Source: Macrocybe gigantea
Lineage: Eukaryota; Basidiomycota; Agaricomycetes; Agaricales; Callistosporiaceae
Direction: 5' to 3'
Assembly (NCBI GenBank): GCA_011319805.1
Contig: SJRY01000302.1
Span: forward strand, 248,001 to 312,000
DNA: 64,000 nt
The notes beneath the pieces are model-generated. The model was given only the letters and a program-made list of their open reading frames with translations, was not told where the DNA came from and did not search any database. Positions 11,690 to 22,160 of the stretch are shown here, piece by piece. Position numbers and translations under genes: made by a program. Numbering within the stretch: the stretch's first letter is position 1; each line of letters begins with the position of its first letter.

Positions 11690-12177
11690 ATGCACATTTC
11701 GCAAGCAAACGCTATTACAGCCTTGGTCTTTGCTTCCTTTGCTGCCAGCTTGCCGGTTCAGTCCTCCCCTCACGACATGGCATCTCTGCGACCTATGGGT
11801 CATGATCACAAGGCGGCATCAACGTTTTCGCCCGATGTTCCAAGACCAAATTCAGAGGTAGAGGAGTGAGTTCAGTGGAATTGGACAAGGTGATTGAAAG
11901 CTGAACTTGGCGACAAGGTCACTTCATGCAGACCTGGGCTTGCCGAGCAACATGTCTGAACAAAGTGCAAAAAGGTATGACAATTATCAAATCTATTTGC
12001 CCACGTTTGATATGGACCACTAGCAGTGACACGACAAGAAATTCGAGTCGTCGCCGTTCTTTACGTCGGTATGTCGAGTTTGTTGAGTATGCGGATTACT
12101 AGTTGCTGACCTAAAGTTGGTCATTCCAGTCGGCACCCAGTAAGCATGGAGTCGGGCTCGATGCGTTCCCTGACTAA
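11690..12177 (+). CDS. Small secreted protein, four exons
   Basis: The ATG at 11690 opens a classic signal peptide (MHISQANAITALVFASFAAS) that probably ends at ASLPVQ. The mature part starts SSPHDMASLRPMGHDHKA and carries a short His-Asp-His patch. Splicing at GTGAGT...ACAAG, GTATGA...AGCAG and GTATGT...TAAAG keeps one frame. The result is about 110 residues with a basic stretch (TTRNSSRRRSLRR) and a C-terminus KHGVGLDAFPD, stop at 12175-12177. There are few cysteines, so it is not a typical Cys-rich effector. It resembles no family I recognise, and the splicing is my reconstruction. The dibasic Arg cluster could be a Kex2 site. An extracellular role is inferred only from the signal peptide. 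Confidence 0.5.
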
Positions 12178-12484
12178 CCAAAAGCTAACAGTGAGAAGGT
12201 CATTCTGACATATATTATATGGTATCTATTGCACTGGGAAGTAATATTGTATTGAGAAGTAGAGAGACCGTGTATTACGGAGCTATAACAGGGATACACA
12301 TGCTTATATAATGGATGGCGCATTGCGGCCAAGTTTTTTCGCTGACGGCGACCTTGTTTATCTTTCAACAACAGCCGTCCTGCAATCCAGAAACGTTGCT
12401 TCGGCGTTGCGGATTATTTCTTCTTTTCTTTCACCTTTGTAACCTTTTCCTTTTGCACCTTTATCAGACTCGCCGATAATCAAG
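12178..12484. other. Intergenic, promoter of the Rrm4-like gene
   Basis: About 300 bp with no coding signal. Pyrimidine-rich tracts (TTTCTTCTTTTCTTTC around 12416-12431) precede the start codon. Confidence 0.4.
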
Positions 12485-15361
12485 ATGGATTCAGACTACG
12501 CCCACCCCCACGACCATGACGCTCTGGGACCCATCCGCACCCCTACCTTCACGAGCCTCTTTTATACATCTCGAATGTCCCAGCTTATGTTTCTGATGAA
12601 AATCTTGCCGTAGCTTTCATGACTTGCGGTCCCTTCAGACCTAAGATACCACGCGACGGCGTGAGCACCTTGTTGTCTGGAACGATCGAATTCAAATTCA
12701 GAGAGAAGGGTAAGTCGCGTCCTTCGTTCAACGGTTGTCCTTGAACCATTCTTTGTGATCGTTATTCCAACCAATTCAACACCGACACAGCCGAGAAGGC
12801 TTTGGCCACCTTACAAGCGAAGCCCATCCCGGGACTGCAACCTGCAGTCCCCATCGTGCTGTCGCCATACCCTCCGACGAACCCACCAACCCCTTTGCCG
12901 CCCCCGTCTGCTCATCCACGGCTCGTGAAGCACCTCCCTCCCGGCTTCTCTGATTCCCAGCTTTATGATCTATTCAGACCCTTCGGCGCTTTGGCTTCGG
13001 TTCGTACCCAAACTCACTTTGGTGCTGACACGGGCACCGTCGAGTTTTGGAGTGAGGAAGACGCCCGACAAGCGGAGGCTGCGATGCACTGTGCAGATGT
13101 TGAAGGCCAAAACATCGCCGTCCAGATATACCAACCTCGCAGGACGAGTGGTACCGTGTCGGAATTCAGCGCCAGCGCTCCCACCTTCGTGCCCTCTGCG
13201 TCTATGTATACGCCCTTCTCTAGCCAGGTGCGTCTGAGCAACCTGGAACTTGTCAACCCCAGCTCATGGTTAAATCAGTATTCTCCACCTCGTGGGAGTC
13301 CTTATATCCCTGTTAGGTCGCCCATCCCATCGGGCCCGAATTTTATTCATGGGCCTGGCCAACAAGTGCAGCTCGCTCCTTTGAGTGGACCTGGATCGAA
13401 CAGTCATAGTGGCCTCATTGATCCATGCAATCTCTTCTGCAAAGTGCATTCACCCTGGCTTTCATCGAATGCTCACCTAACATTTTTTTTCTTTACAGAA
13501 TCTGGACCCGGACATTGATTCCAATGGCCTTTTTACTCATTTCCGCCAGGTAGGCACTGGTCTAGATCTTTAGCCTTTGACATTTATGCAAATATTCTTT
13601 TAGTTCGGACAGATCGTAAGGCATGTCAATCTTATTCTGAAAAAATTTTTTTTTGCCTGACTCTGTCAGTGCGCGAGTTATGCGGAACGAAAACGGAGAG
13701 AGTCGTGGCTTCGGATTCGTGTCGTTCCAAACCCCTGATCAAGGTCAGCGGAACCTGCGAACACGAGGATATTACTTAATAGGTTATACGCAGCCTCCTC
13801 TGCCATGCATGCGATGAATGGGGCGGTGCTGGGTTCGAAGCAGATAGTTGTCCGCTTGCACGAGCCGAAGCAATTAAGACAGGAGAAACTCGCTCAACGC
13901 TACGGCCACAACGGTCATCCGAGAAGTTCCAGTGGCGCGACAAGTCCAACTGCAAGTGAAGGTGGCGAAAGCTACGCCGGATGGGGAAGCCCTCGCGCCC
14001 GTCCCAAATGCTTTCGATGGCCAACAGCGAGAGGCCAGAACGCGCCAGGAGGGGTTCCGGAAGTTATTACCAGGTCAGCAACAGGAGGTTTCGCTTTGAG
14101 TGTTCGGAATTAACTATATCCAGGCTGCCCTCTCGGGTACGCTCAATTTACCGATGCGGTACGATGACCTCGCCGGATTATCCCCTGTCGTGCGCAAAGA
14201 GGTCCTATCAGGAGAACTCAGCCGCCGGGTCAAGTCAATGGATGTCGTTCCTGAACCGGATGTTGCAGGCATCGTTGACTCCCTTGTAGGTCTCACGCTG
14301 AGTGAGGTCATCCAATACATCGAGGATCCCGTGAGGCTCAGGGACCAGGTACAAAGCTTGAAAGGGAATCTGAAATCCTCAAATGATGCACCGCTTTCAA
14401 AATCACCGTCTCCAGCAACGTCGCAGGATTCTCGTCTCCTTGATCCAAATGCCCTCGGTGCGACAGCCAGTGCTCCTGAACACCCTTCCACACCGATTTC
14501 AGTCAGCGCCTCCCTATCCACCCCGCCTCGCACCTCCTCGCCGTCGGGATCTGTTCCACCGATGTCCGAGAAAGAACGGATGCTTGCGTCAGTCAGCAAG
14601 CTCGAATCGGCTCGCCAAGCCGAGCTCACAGAATTGCTAATGAGCCTTCCAAAACGCGAACGCGCAATGTGCCTGTTCAACGTGGAAGTCCTTCGGGCCA
14701 AGCTAGCGGACGCCAAAATGGTATTGGACAGTGATGAAAGGGATGAAGTATCCAAAACTGATCCTGTTCCGACAAGCAAGCCTGCACCGCCGGTCGTGCC
14801 TTCGACTCCACAAACGAAAGGCACTACGAAGGCCGAGGAGTCGCCCCGTACTCCTGAGTTGTCGTCCAAAGGACCCTCGGCGGCTTCATCTCCGTCACCA
14901 GGCACGCCCGGGAGCACATCGTATACCATTTCGTCCCTTGCGAAGCTACCCGCGTCCGAAATCATTCGCATTGCAACCTCCTCGTCTTCTATTCCATTGC
15001 CCAAAGCGGATAAGATGGTCGTACGAGCCACAGATGAGTTTATCGATGAACTGAGAGACAAACCACTGCAAGTTCAAAAGCAGCAATTGGGCGACAAATT
15101 GTTTGGTCTTTCGTACATCATTCGATAACGTGCCGCTAATAGGATATATCCATAGATTCAAAGTCATCAAGTCATTCGGAATCAAGGGAGCGGTGAGCCG
15201 CTTAGAATTTGTCCTTTGTGTCTGGAATATCTGACTCCTTTCCATAGCCCAAAATCACCATTGCTTTGCTTGATCAAGAGGATCTCCGCTCTTTGGCGCA
15301 CCTTATGAACAGTTACCCTGCCATCTTGAAGGAGAAGGCAATGGCTGTCTTGAATAAATAG
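12485..15361 (+). CDS. Rrm4-like RNA-binding protein, three RRMs and C-terminal MLLE repeats
   Basis: This matches the layout of Ustilago Rrm4, which carries mRNA on moving endosomes along microtubules. RRM1 begins LLYISNVPAYVSDENLAV. RRM2 covers RLVKHLPPGFSDSQLYDLF to GQNIAVQIYQPRR. RRM3 has NLFCKNLDPDIDSNGLFTHF, FGQIVSARVMRNENGESRGF and IVVRLHEPKQLRQEK. After a GSGSYYQAALSGTLNLPMRY linker come three PABC/MLLE-like helical units: near LSPVVRKEVLSGELSRRV, near SVSKLESARQAELTELLM, and a final one from QVQKQQLGDKLF to HLMNSYPAILKEKAMAVL. About eight introns are needed. Two reading-frame breaks occur, one near 12526 between the ATG and RRM1 and one at the GGGG run 13983-13986. Each is repaired by one extra G, so sequence errors are likely. 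Without that, RRM1 would be out of frame with the start codon. Confidence 0.82.
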
Positions 15362-15829
15362 ACAGTCCACTTCTTATCAGCTCTCGCTTCTTATTGCTTT
15401 TCTTTTTCCGCCCTTCCCTCCTCTCCCAATTCCTACGACGTTTCCGTCTTCTTTGCATCTAGGAACCCCAAGCGCCCTAATACTCATACTCGGAATATCC
15501 CCTCTCACATAGGATCTTTTACTGCCTTCTATCCCATCCTTTTCTTGGAAATTCCACGTTCTCATCTCCGTGTTATTCTTTACGAATTTGATGACTTCCA
15601 TCTTTCTTTCAAAAGCTTTGAAAGGGTGTTCATTTTATCCAACTTGATCTCAGTACTGTCATGACGCCTGAATTCCAGTTCAGGAACTGGAATGCTACGC
15701 CGCAGCGTCGTGAGACACGTGATTCACTTTGCTACGATTCGAACAATCGCAGGAGCTCAAGTTCATCGACCGCTCCGCACCCCTTGTTAGTGACTTACGC
15801 AGAAATCTTCTTCTGCCCGACTATACAGA
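15362..15829. other. Intergenic, pyrimidine-rich promoter of AIP1
   Basis: 470 bp with long C/T tracts (15385-15430 and 15520-15550), typical of constitutive fungal promoters. No gene is seen. Confidence 0.4.
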
Positions 15830-18562
15830 ATGTCCTTCAAGAGCATAGGTGTCTTTGCTCCAAATCCGACCACTACGCGAGGTGTCGCGACCAAGATCAG
15901 TACAAGCAAAGATAAAGTAGTCTATACCAACGGCAAGAGTGTGATAGTACGTGATTACTGTGTGCTCTCTTCCTCGTATTTAATGCATTTGGGATTTATT
16001 TCTTGCGAACCGTGTAGATTCGAGATCTGAGCGTGAGCCTCTCTGATCTTGATCTTGGCATCTAGGCTTGAGCTGGTCTTTATTGCGCACAGAATCCGCT
16101 ATTGACCACGGTTTATTCCGGACATGCGCATAACACCACCGTTGCGAGAATCTCGCCCTCTGGCTATTATTGCGCGTCGGCCGATTCAATAGGAACAGGT
16201 CAGTTTGGTGTCAATTGTTGAATACGTGCTTGAAATATCTTGTTAAAGCCACTGTCTGCTTAACTCAGTGCGTGTTTGGGATATCGTGGGCGAAGATAAG
16301 ACGCTAAAAGGAGAGTATAAAGCCATATCTGGACGCATGTAGGTGGATTGCTCACTGTAGAGTCAAACACGTAGCTCACAAGGAGTATTGTTGCTCTTGC
16401 GCCCGTCTTCAATCTTAGAAATGACTTGGACTGGGATGGGGAGAGCAAACGACTCATTGCTGTCGGCGATGGGCGCGAGAAGTGAGTACAGTTTCCCTTG
16501 ACTCTCCCCCGCAGTTGCGCATGTAAATCCACCCCTGTGACAGATTTGGACACGCATTCATGATGGACTCGGGATCTTCTACAGGAGATATTAGTGGGCA
16601 TTCGAAGGCAAGTCTGTTTGTATACCGCATGATTAGCCTTTACCTCATTGAATTTTCGCGCAGGCCATTAATGCAGTCAGCATAAGGAGTCAACGGCCGT
16701 TTAGAGCCGTAACTGCCGCAGATGACAACACAATCATTCTCCACCAAGGCGCGCCTCATCGCTTCCTTGTCGTCAATGTAATATGACCATTTTCAATCGT
16801 AGGTGTTCCATACAAATACGACAAGGCAATGATTCGTGCAATTTTCGGTTTGATTGGAGATTTCTGATATCATATCTGCACATCCAGACAATCAAGACAC
16901 ACACTAAATTTGTCCAGGACGTTCGGCACGATGCCACTGGTGACCGATTTGCAAGTGTTGGTTCAGATGCAAAGATATTCCTGTACGATGGCAAGACGGG
17001 AGACACCTTGACGGAGTTGAAGAAAAGCAGCCACACTGGAAGTATCGTGAGCAAGCTTTGTGCTTCGTCGTCGACAAGTTGCTTGCTAATTCAGAGTGGC
17101 TGGGGTTTCAGATGGCATGCTCGTGGAGCCTTGACTCCAAGTCGTTGGTAACCTCAGCCGCTGATTGCACGGTAAAACTCTGTGAGCTGCGTCATTGATG
17201 CCATGGATGAGAGACAAAACGAAGCGGATTTCCTCTTTCATCACAGGGGATTTGGAAGCGCAAGAGGCTGTCACTATATGGTCGCTTGGTTCAGGGCCTA
17301 ATAACCAACAAGTCGGCAATGCCTGGAGCAGGAACAATGGCATAGTTTCCTTGTCATTGTCCGGGGATCTTAACCTCTTTGATCCGAGGGTGGGCGATAA
17401 ACCTGTCAATATTTTCAAGGTATAGTACCTTCTTGTCTCGACTTCAGGATTCAAGTAATGATTTTTAACGTCATGTGAAAAGGCGCCGCAGAAAGCAGTT
17501 ACTGCTGTAGCGCCTGTCAATTCAGATACATTTCTGGGTGCTACAGCAGATGGACGAGTCTACGCGTATTCATCCTCGGGAGAACTGTCGGAGGTCAAGG
17601 GAAACGGCCACACTAACTTCGTATCAGGTCTGGCTGCGTCGCCTGACCAGGACAAGATCTTCTCAATTGGATACGATGACCATGTACGAGAGATTGAAGG
17701 TGGAGAATTCACGTTGGTCATTGCACTGCTTCCAGATTTTTAGTTGTATGCTGACGATTGCGCATCATAAATAGTCCAGCCTTTGCGGCGACGTCTTTCC
17801 AGCCGAAATCTGTTGCTGTGACGAGCGATGCAACAGTATTCGTCTTGGAGATCAATCATGTAGAAGCCTTTCAGTCAAACCAGAGAGTATATGCAGAATC
17901 TCCCAAATATGTTCCCAGCACCATCGCCACGCACAAAGAAATCGTTGCAATTGGAGGAGAGGTGACAATTCAAGGGCTTTTGCTTTCGCGCAAATGTGCT
18001 GAGACTGCATTCGCTTAGGACCAGAAAGTCCGCTTGAACCAATGGGATGGAAAATCGTTGAAAGAGATTGCCATATTAGAGGGGAACAAAGGTTTAGTTT
18101 CTGCTCTCGCTTTCTCTGCAGATGGCAAATGGTTGGCTTCCGGTGATGTAAGCTGCAGGAACCTCATTCCCGATAACATTTTTTTCATTTCGTTGTAGTC
18201 GTCTGGTAAAGTCATTCTGTACGATGTCCTCGAGAAAAAGGTGAGTACCGTAGAGTACTTAATAATGATTCTCTTGCTCACACTTGAAATGAATTTTACA
18301 GCTGGTCACATCGAGATGGGCCTTCCATACCGCCCGCATTAACTCGATCGCGTGGACCGCCGATTCTCAACACTGCGCTTCTGCCTCACTTGATACACAC
18401 GTGTATGTTTGGAGCGTGGCAAAGCCGATGAAGAACATTGCTATCAAGAATGCGTTACCCGGAGGGGCCAACGCTGTTCATTGGTTAGACGGGACAAGCA
18501 AGCTTGTCGGTGCTGGCGCGGATGGGACAGCTCGTAACTGGGAAATCACGTTCCATTCTTGA
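15830..18562 (+). CDS. AIP1: Actin-interacting protein 1 (WD40, cofilin cofactor)
   Basis: A double beta-propeller WD40 protein that works with cofilin to disassemble and cap actin filaments. The spliced product starts MSFKSIGVFAPNPTTTRG with KVVYTNGKSVIIRDLS, then repeats such as STVRVWDIVGEDKTLKGEYK-like blades, FVQDVRHDATGDRFASVGSD, GNAWSRNNGIVSLSLSGDLN and AFSADGKWLASGDSSGKVIL. The last blade is NSIAWTADSQHCASASLDTH to GAGADGTARNWEITFHS, stop at 18560-18562. More than ten short introns interrupt it, and all junctions I checked keep frame. One intron (16608-16663) uses a GC donor (AAG|GCAAGT). The protein appears complete at about 600 residues, the usual Aip1 length. Confidence 0.9.
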
Positions 18563-18895
18563 ATGGCTGTTTTAGTTGGGGTTAATGAATGAGAAGAGTT
18601 TGGGGTGAGCCAGGATAGTCCCGGTAATGAATCACCGCGTGGCTGAAGGAAGTTATGGAGGAACACGACTCGGTGGTGAGGAGAGCGCTATATGGCATTG
18701 AAATACAAACTGCATTTAGTATAGAGAGACAATTGTAAGACGAGAGAAAGACCCAATTAAAACATGCAAGGAAGCAAAGAGAGAACAATCCGCACGGCAA
18801 AGAACGTGTCTGCTTCCAGTGCCTTCACCATTCAACGACGGATCTGAGTCGGAAGGTGAAGTCCGTAAAACCCCTAACCACATCATTCAGAATGC

Positions 18896-20222
18896 CTAAG
18901 CCATCTCCACATCTTGCGTGCCGTTCGTCACAGCAACAGTGGTCTCTGTTGAAGCTGTGGTAAGCGACGGTGCGACCTCACCATCTACACCAACCACGGC
19001 AGGAACGGCTGTGTTGGGTTCCGGCTCGCCCATAAACGCATCCAATTCCTTGTCCAACTCCTCTGCTGTCTTGGGTTTCTTTGGCCCTCGTGCCGCTCGA
19101 ATAGGCCTCGAACGAATTGGGCCAACACCACCCCGCCTAGCCGTGATGAAAAGAAGATAAAATGAGCAACTGAACTAACCGAGGGAAAAGCTAGCTGGAA
19201 ACATACGACGCAGCTTGTGACTGTGCTTTAATGTTAGAGTCGTCTCGGCTCAGTCTTTCAATAAGGGCTGGTTTTTGTATTCTGTTGATCAGCGACGGGA
19301 CGCTTGCTGAGCGCTGTTTTCGGGTTGGAGGCGGCGTCGTGTCGTATTCGATTGACATCGGTTGACCTAGTAGATAAGGAACGACGACGAGAAATGCAAG
19401 TCAAAGAGGATGCAATTAGAGAATTGAGCCTATTATGCCACCTCCAGGGTGATGCCACGTTCTGCTCACCTTTGGCCAGAATCCCATTGAATTGTTTCTT
19501 TGCCCGGGTCGCCTCCGCTGGCGTCTCAAACGATATGATTGCCGTACCCGTGGATCGTCCACTCCGGTCGTACTTCAGGATTTCGCCGGAAGAAAAACAA
19601 AAAAAGGTTCGTTTTAGGATCCACGTCATCAAAACACGGAAGAAAAGAAATTAAAAAGCGGGTCGAGGCGATCGATTGTTGGTTCATTTCGAATCCGTTC
19701 GTCGAAGAGTGGGTATCCCGGATGGGGCGGTTGATTCGAATGGAAACCACCACAATTGAGATATAATCAACCATCAACCATCGATCGATATGTGTATATG
19801 ATGAAGCTGGGGAGCGATTTTGTGTCGTACCCTGATATGTGGATCACGAACTAGAGTGCCCATCTGGCCAAAAATGGCCTGGTCGAAAAACCATGCGTGA
19901 GAATGAGAGAGGTTGAGAGAGGAATGGCTTACAGTGAGGTCTTTCGGCGTGACCTCGTAATGAAGATTCGACACGATGATTTTGCTGCTGATAGTGGCCA
20001 GACCCGCTCCCGTTGTCGTCGCGACCGCCGGCTTCGTGCGCGCCACACTGTTGCCTGGTCCGGTTGGTGCCTTGTCGTGTACCCAAGGGCTGTTAATGTC
20101 GGGGCGAGGGGCAGGTCGCTGATACGAGCTTCGAAGTCAGTTTCTGGTGTTATGATGCAAAAAATGCAGCCATAACGTACGGTGTAAGGTTTTCTTCCTG
20201 TTCTTGTTGATTTGAACGACAT
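18896..20222 (-). CDS. YRA1: Yra1/ALY-type mRNA export adaptor
   Basis: A REF/ALY family protein that couples transcription and splicing to mRNA export through TREX. The first exon is MSFKSTRTGRKPYT. The next gives a basic, proline-rich tail leading to SKIIVSNLHYEVTPKDLT, the first half of the RRM. Further exons supply AIFGQMGTLVRD, YDRSGRSTGTAIISFETPAE and ATRAKKQFNGILAKG, which complete it. The C-terminal part has RRGGVGPIRSRPIRAARGPK and the acidic FoP-like LDKELDAFMGEP stretch, ending NGTQDVEMA with a TAG at 18896-18898. The order of N-box, RRM, RG-rich region and C-box is as in Yra1/ALY. The exact borders of the small middle exons (about 19,200-19,900) were not all resolved. Confidence 0.85.
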
Positions 20223-21212
20223 GATTGCTCCCTTGTGCTCTTGAAGCGGATCAAGCTGCTTGTTTCGCGTCCAGACAAATGAAGATTAAAGACGACTTAG
20301 AGTGGACGAATGCTGCTCTCTTCGGAATGGACGAGTTGAAACGAGGAATGAACGTAGTCGCAAAAACAGCAACAGCCGTCGGGCGGGGAATCGGACTCTG
20401 AAAACTAATGCAGCCTCTATTTTTGGTCTGCGACATTGTATTTGGTTATATTTGGATGCGAGTATAGGATCGCTCACTTCTTCTGCATCTCAGGCGTCTC
20501 TCGCATCGCCTACCTCTTACGTGCCTCAGAGCGGATGTTCTGCTCGATGAGCCTACCAAGTCGCACCATACTCTTGCAGCGCACACGTTTGCCTTCCGTT
20601 GCCTATTTTTGCACGGTTTAAGCTAGCCCGCTGTGACCTCTGCTTCGGAAATAGGGTCTTCACCCTATTCAATTTCTTGCAATGACACAGCTAATCATTG
20701 TGCTGGCTGACCATGCCGATAAACCGGAATGAATGAAAATTCGCCTTTGCCGTGCCCATCTGCAGACGTGCTGAAGCTGATTTTCCGAGCGCCCAATTAA
20801 GGGGCCCTTTTGGAGGATACCGCAATGCAGACATGTTCGTAAAGTTGGCCTCGTTGCACTGCATGACACTTGAACCCGGGGGTATCATCAGTCCCGAAGA
20901 GGACTTGATTGGTCACCTCTTTCATTACCTTTTCGTTATTCTTCACCCTTTTTCCCCACAGAGTTTTATTTGATGCACCTGCTCGGTTCTCCTTCACCCT
21001 CTTCTGCGATGCCTTGTTATGATACACTCATTGCATTGCAACTTTATCTGATTGCTGGTTCTCATTTGCTGTCGCCAGGAAATTGAACCCAAGGATCGGG
21101 CTCAGCCTGTTTTCCTAATCATGATACGTTTCTCAAGTGTCCACAGACATTCCCGACTTAATGTGAGACTCCAAAGGATATGTTGCCACTAAAGTTGACG
21201 AATGCGATACAT
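20223..21212. other. About 1 kb intergenic
   Basis: No supported gene. Open frames on both strands here are short, with no recognised motif. The region holds the YRA1 promoter at the left and the mL59 3' flank at the right. Confidence 0.4.
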
Positions 21213-21921
21213 CTAGTAAGGTAATTTGGGTGCTTTTGATGACCGAGGAGGCTTGAGAGGATTTGGTTTCCGTCTTTGATGATACTGTGCAAGCAAAAGC
21301 GGTTGAGAAAACATACAGACGTAGACGCAGAGAAGAACTCACTTCTTTGAACCTCTCGACTCTCTTCTCCATGTCCCGCATCAGCATCTTTTGCTTCTTC
21401 TCTCTGCCTTCCTTGACACGTTCCCACTTGTGTCCCTTGAACATCCTCTTCTTGCCAGCATAAAGTTTGGTACCGAGCTGCTCTCCAGGAGTGGTCTTGA
21501 ACTCGGTTTTACCGACCCACTCGACGGGTGTCTTCCAAAAGTCTTCATCTTCGTTTTGTTGTTCTTCTGTCACAGCACTACCGCTAGCCTCTGACGACGC
21601 GGTTTCGGATGTGGCGGCGGGAGGAACGAATAGGTCGGAGAGGTGTGCCCTCGGGCCTGGAGGGAGAAGATAGAGCAGGCCGGAAGCCTTAGCCTTCCTT
21701 ACGAGGTCGGCTTGCTGGCGGAGGGAGTATCTAGGAGAATTCCATTTTCCCGTCGTTTCATTGAGGATGGGAAGGAACGGGTTTGGGAGGCGAAGTGCGG
21801 AAGGTTGAGAGTGGTCTGCGGGTGCGGGTAAGGGCCCGAAGCGAGTGATGTGTTTCTGGAGAGCCTTAAACTCGTTGAGGCGGAAGGCTTTGACGGCTCT
21901 CGCGGCGGCAGCGGAGGCCAT
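21213..21921 (-). CDS. MRPL25: Mitochondrial large ribosomal subunit protein mL59 (MRPL25-type)
   Basis: Two exons, 21921-21343 and 21284-21213, encode 216 residues. The family core is visible: RLPNPFLPILNETTGKWNSP, then YSLRQQADLVRKAKASGLLY and LLPPGPRAHLSDL. A C-terminal KRMFKGHKWERVKEGREKKQ basic coiled stretch ends, after the intron, in YHQRRKPNPLKPPRSSKAPK and a short tail. The start at MASAAAARAVKAFRL is preferred over an upstream in-frame ATG at 22044, because the segment between them is Cys/Arg-rich and looks like 5' UTR. It is divergent from the next gene, with a 239 bp shared promoter. Confidence 0.87.
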
Positions 21922-22064
21922 CTGAGAACAGACCGTTAAGGGCCAGACAAGCCGTGTCACTTTTTGGGCGGTTATTTGGCTGCGGCGGGTGTGCCAAATA
22001 ACTTCCGGTCTGTTGCAACGGCATGCCGGCATCACTGACGACATTCATGTAAAAATCCCGGAAA

Positions 22065-22082
22065 AATAATAATAATAATAAT
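22065..22082. repeat. (AAT)6 microsatellite
   Basis: Six AAT units in the bidirectional promoter between mL59 and the Ser/Pro-rich gene. It is a candidate length-polymorphic marker. Confidence 0.85.
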
Positions 22083-22160
22083 AAAAGTCTTGGCTGAGGC
22101 GTGTCACTTCTTCTCATTACCACAGACGACGACCACAACTCCCCATCGCCGCCCGTCGCA

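Noticed and set aside
14114..15061. 315-codon open frame antisense to the Rrm4-like gene
   Set aside because: It lies opposite clearly conserved MLLE-coding sequence, and its Ser/Arg-rich composition mirrors that gene. It is a shadow frame.
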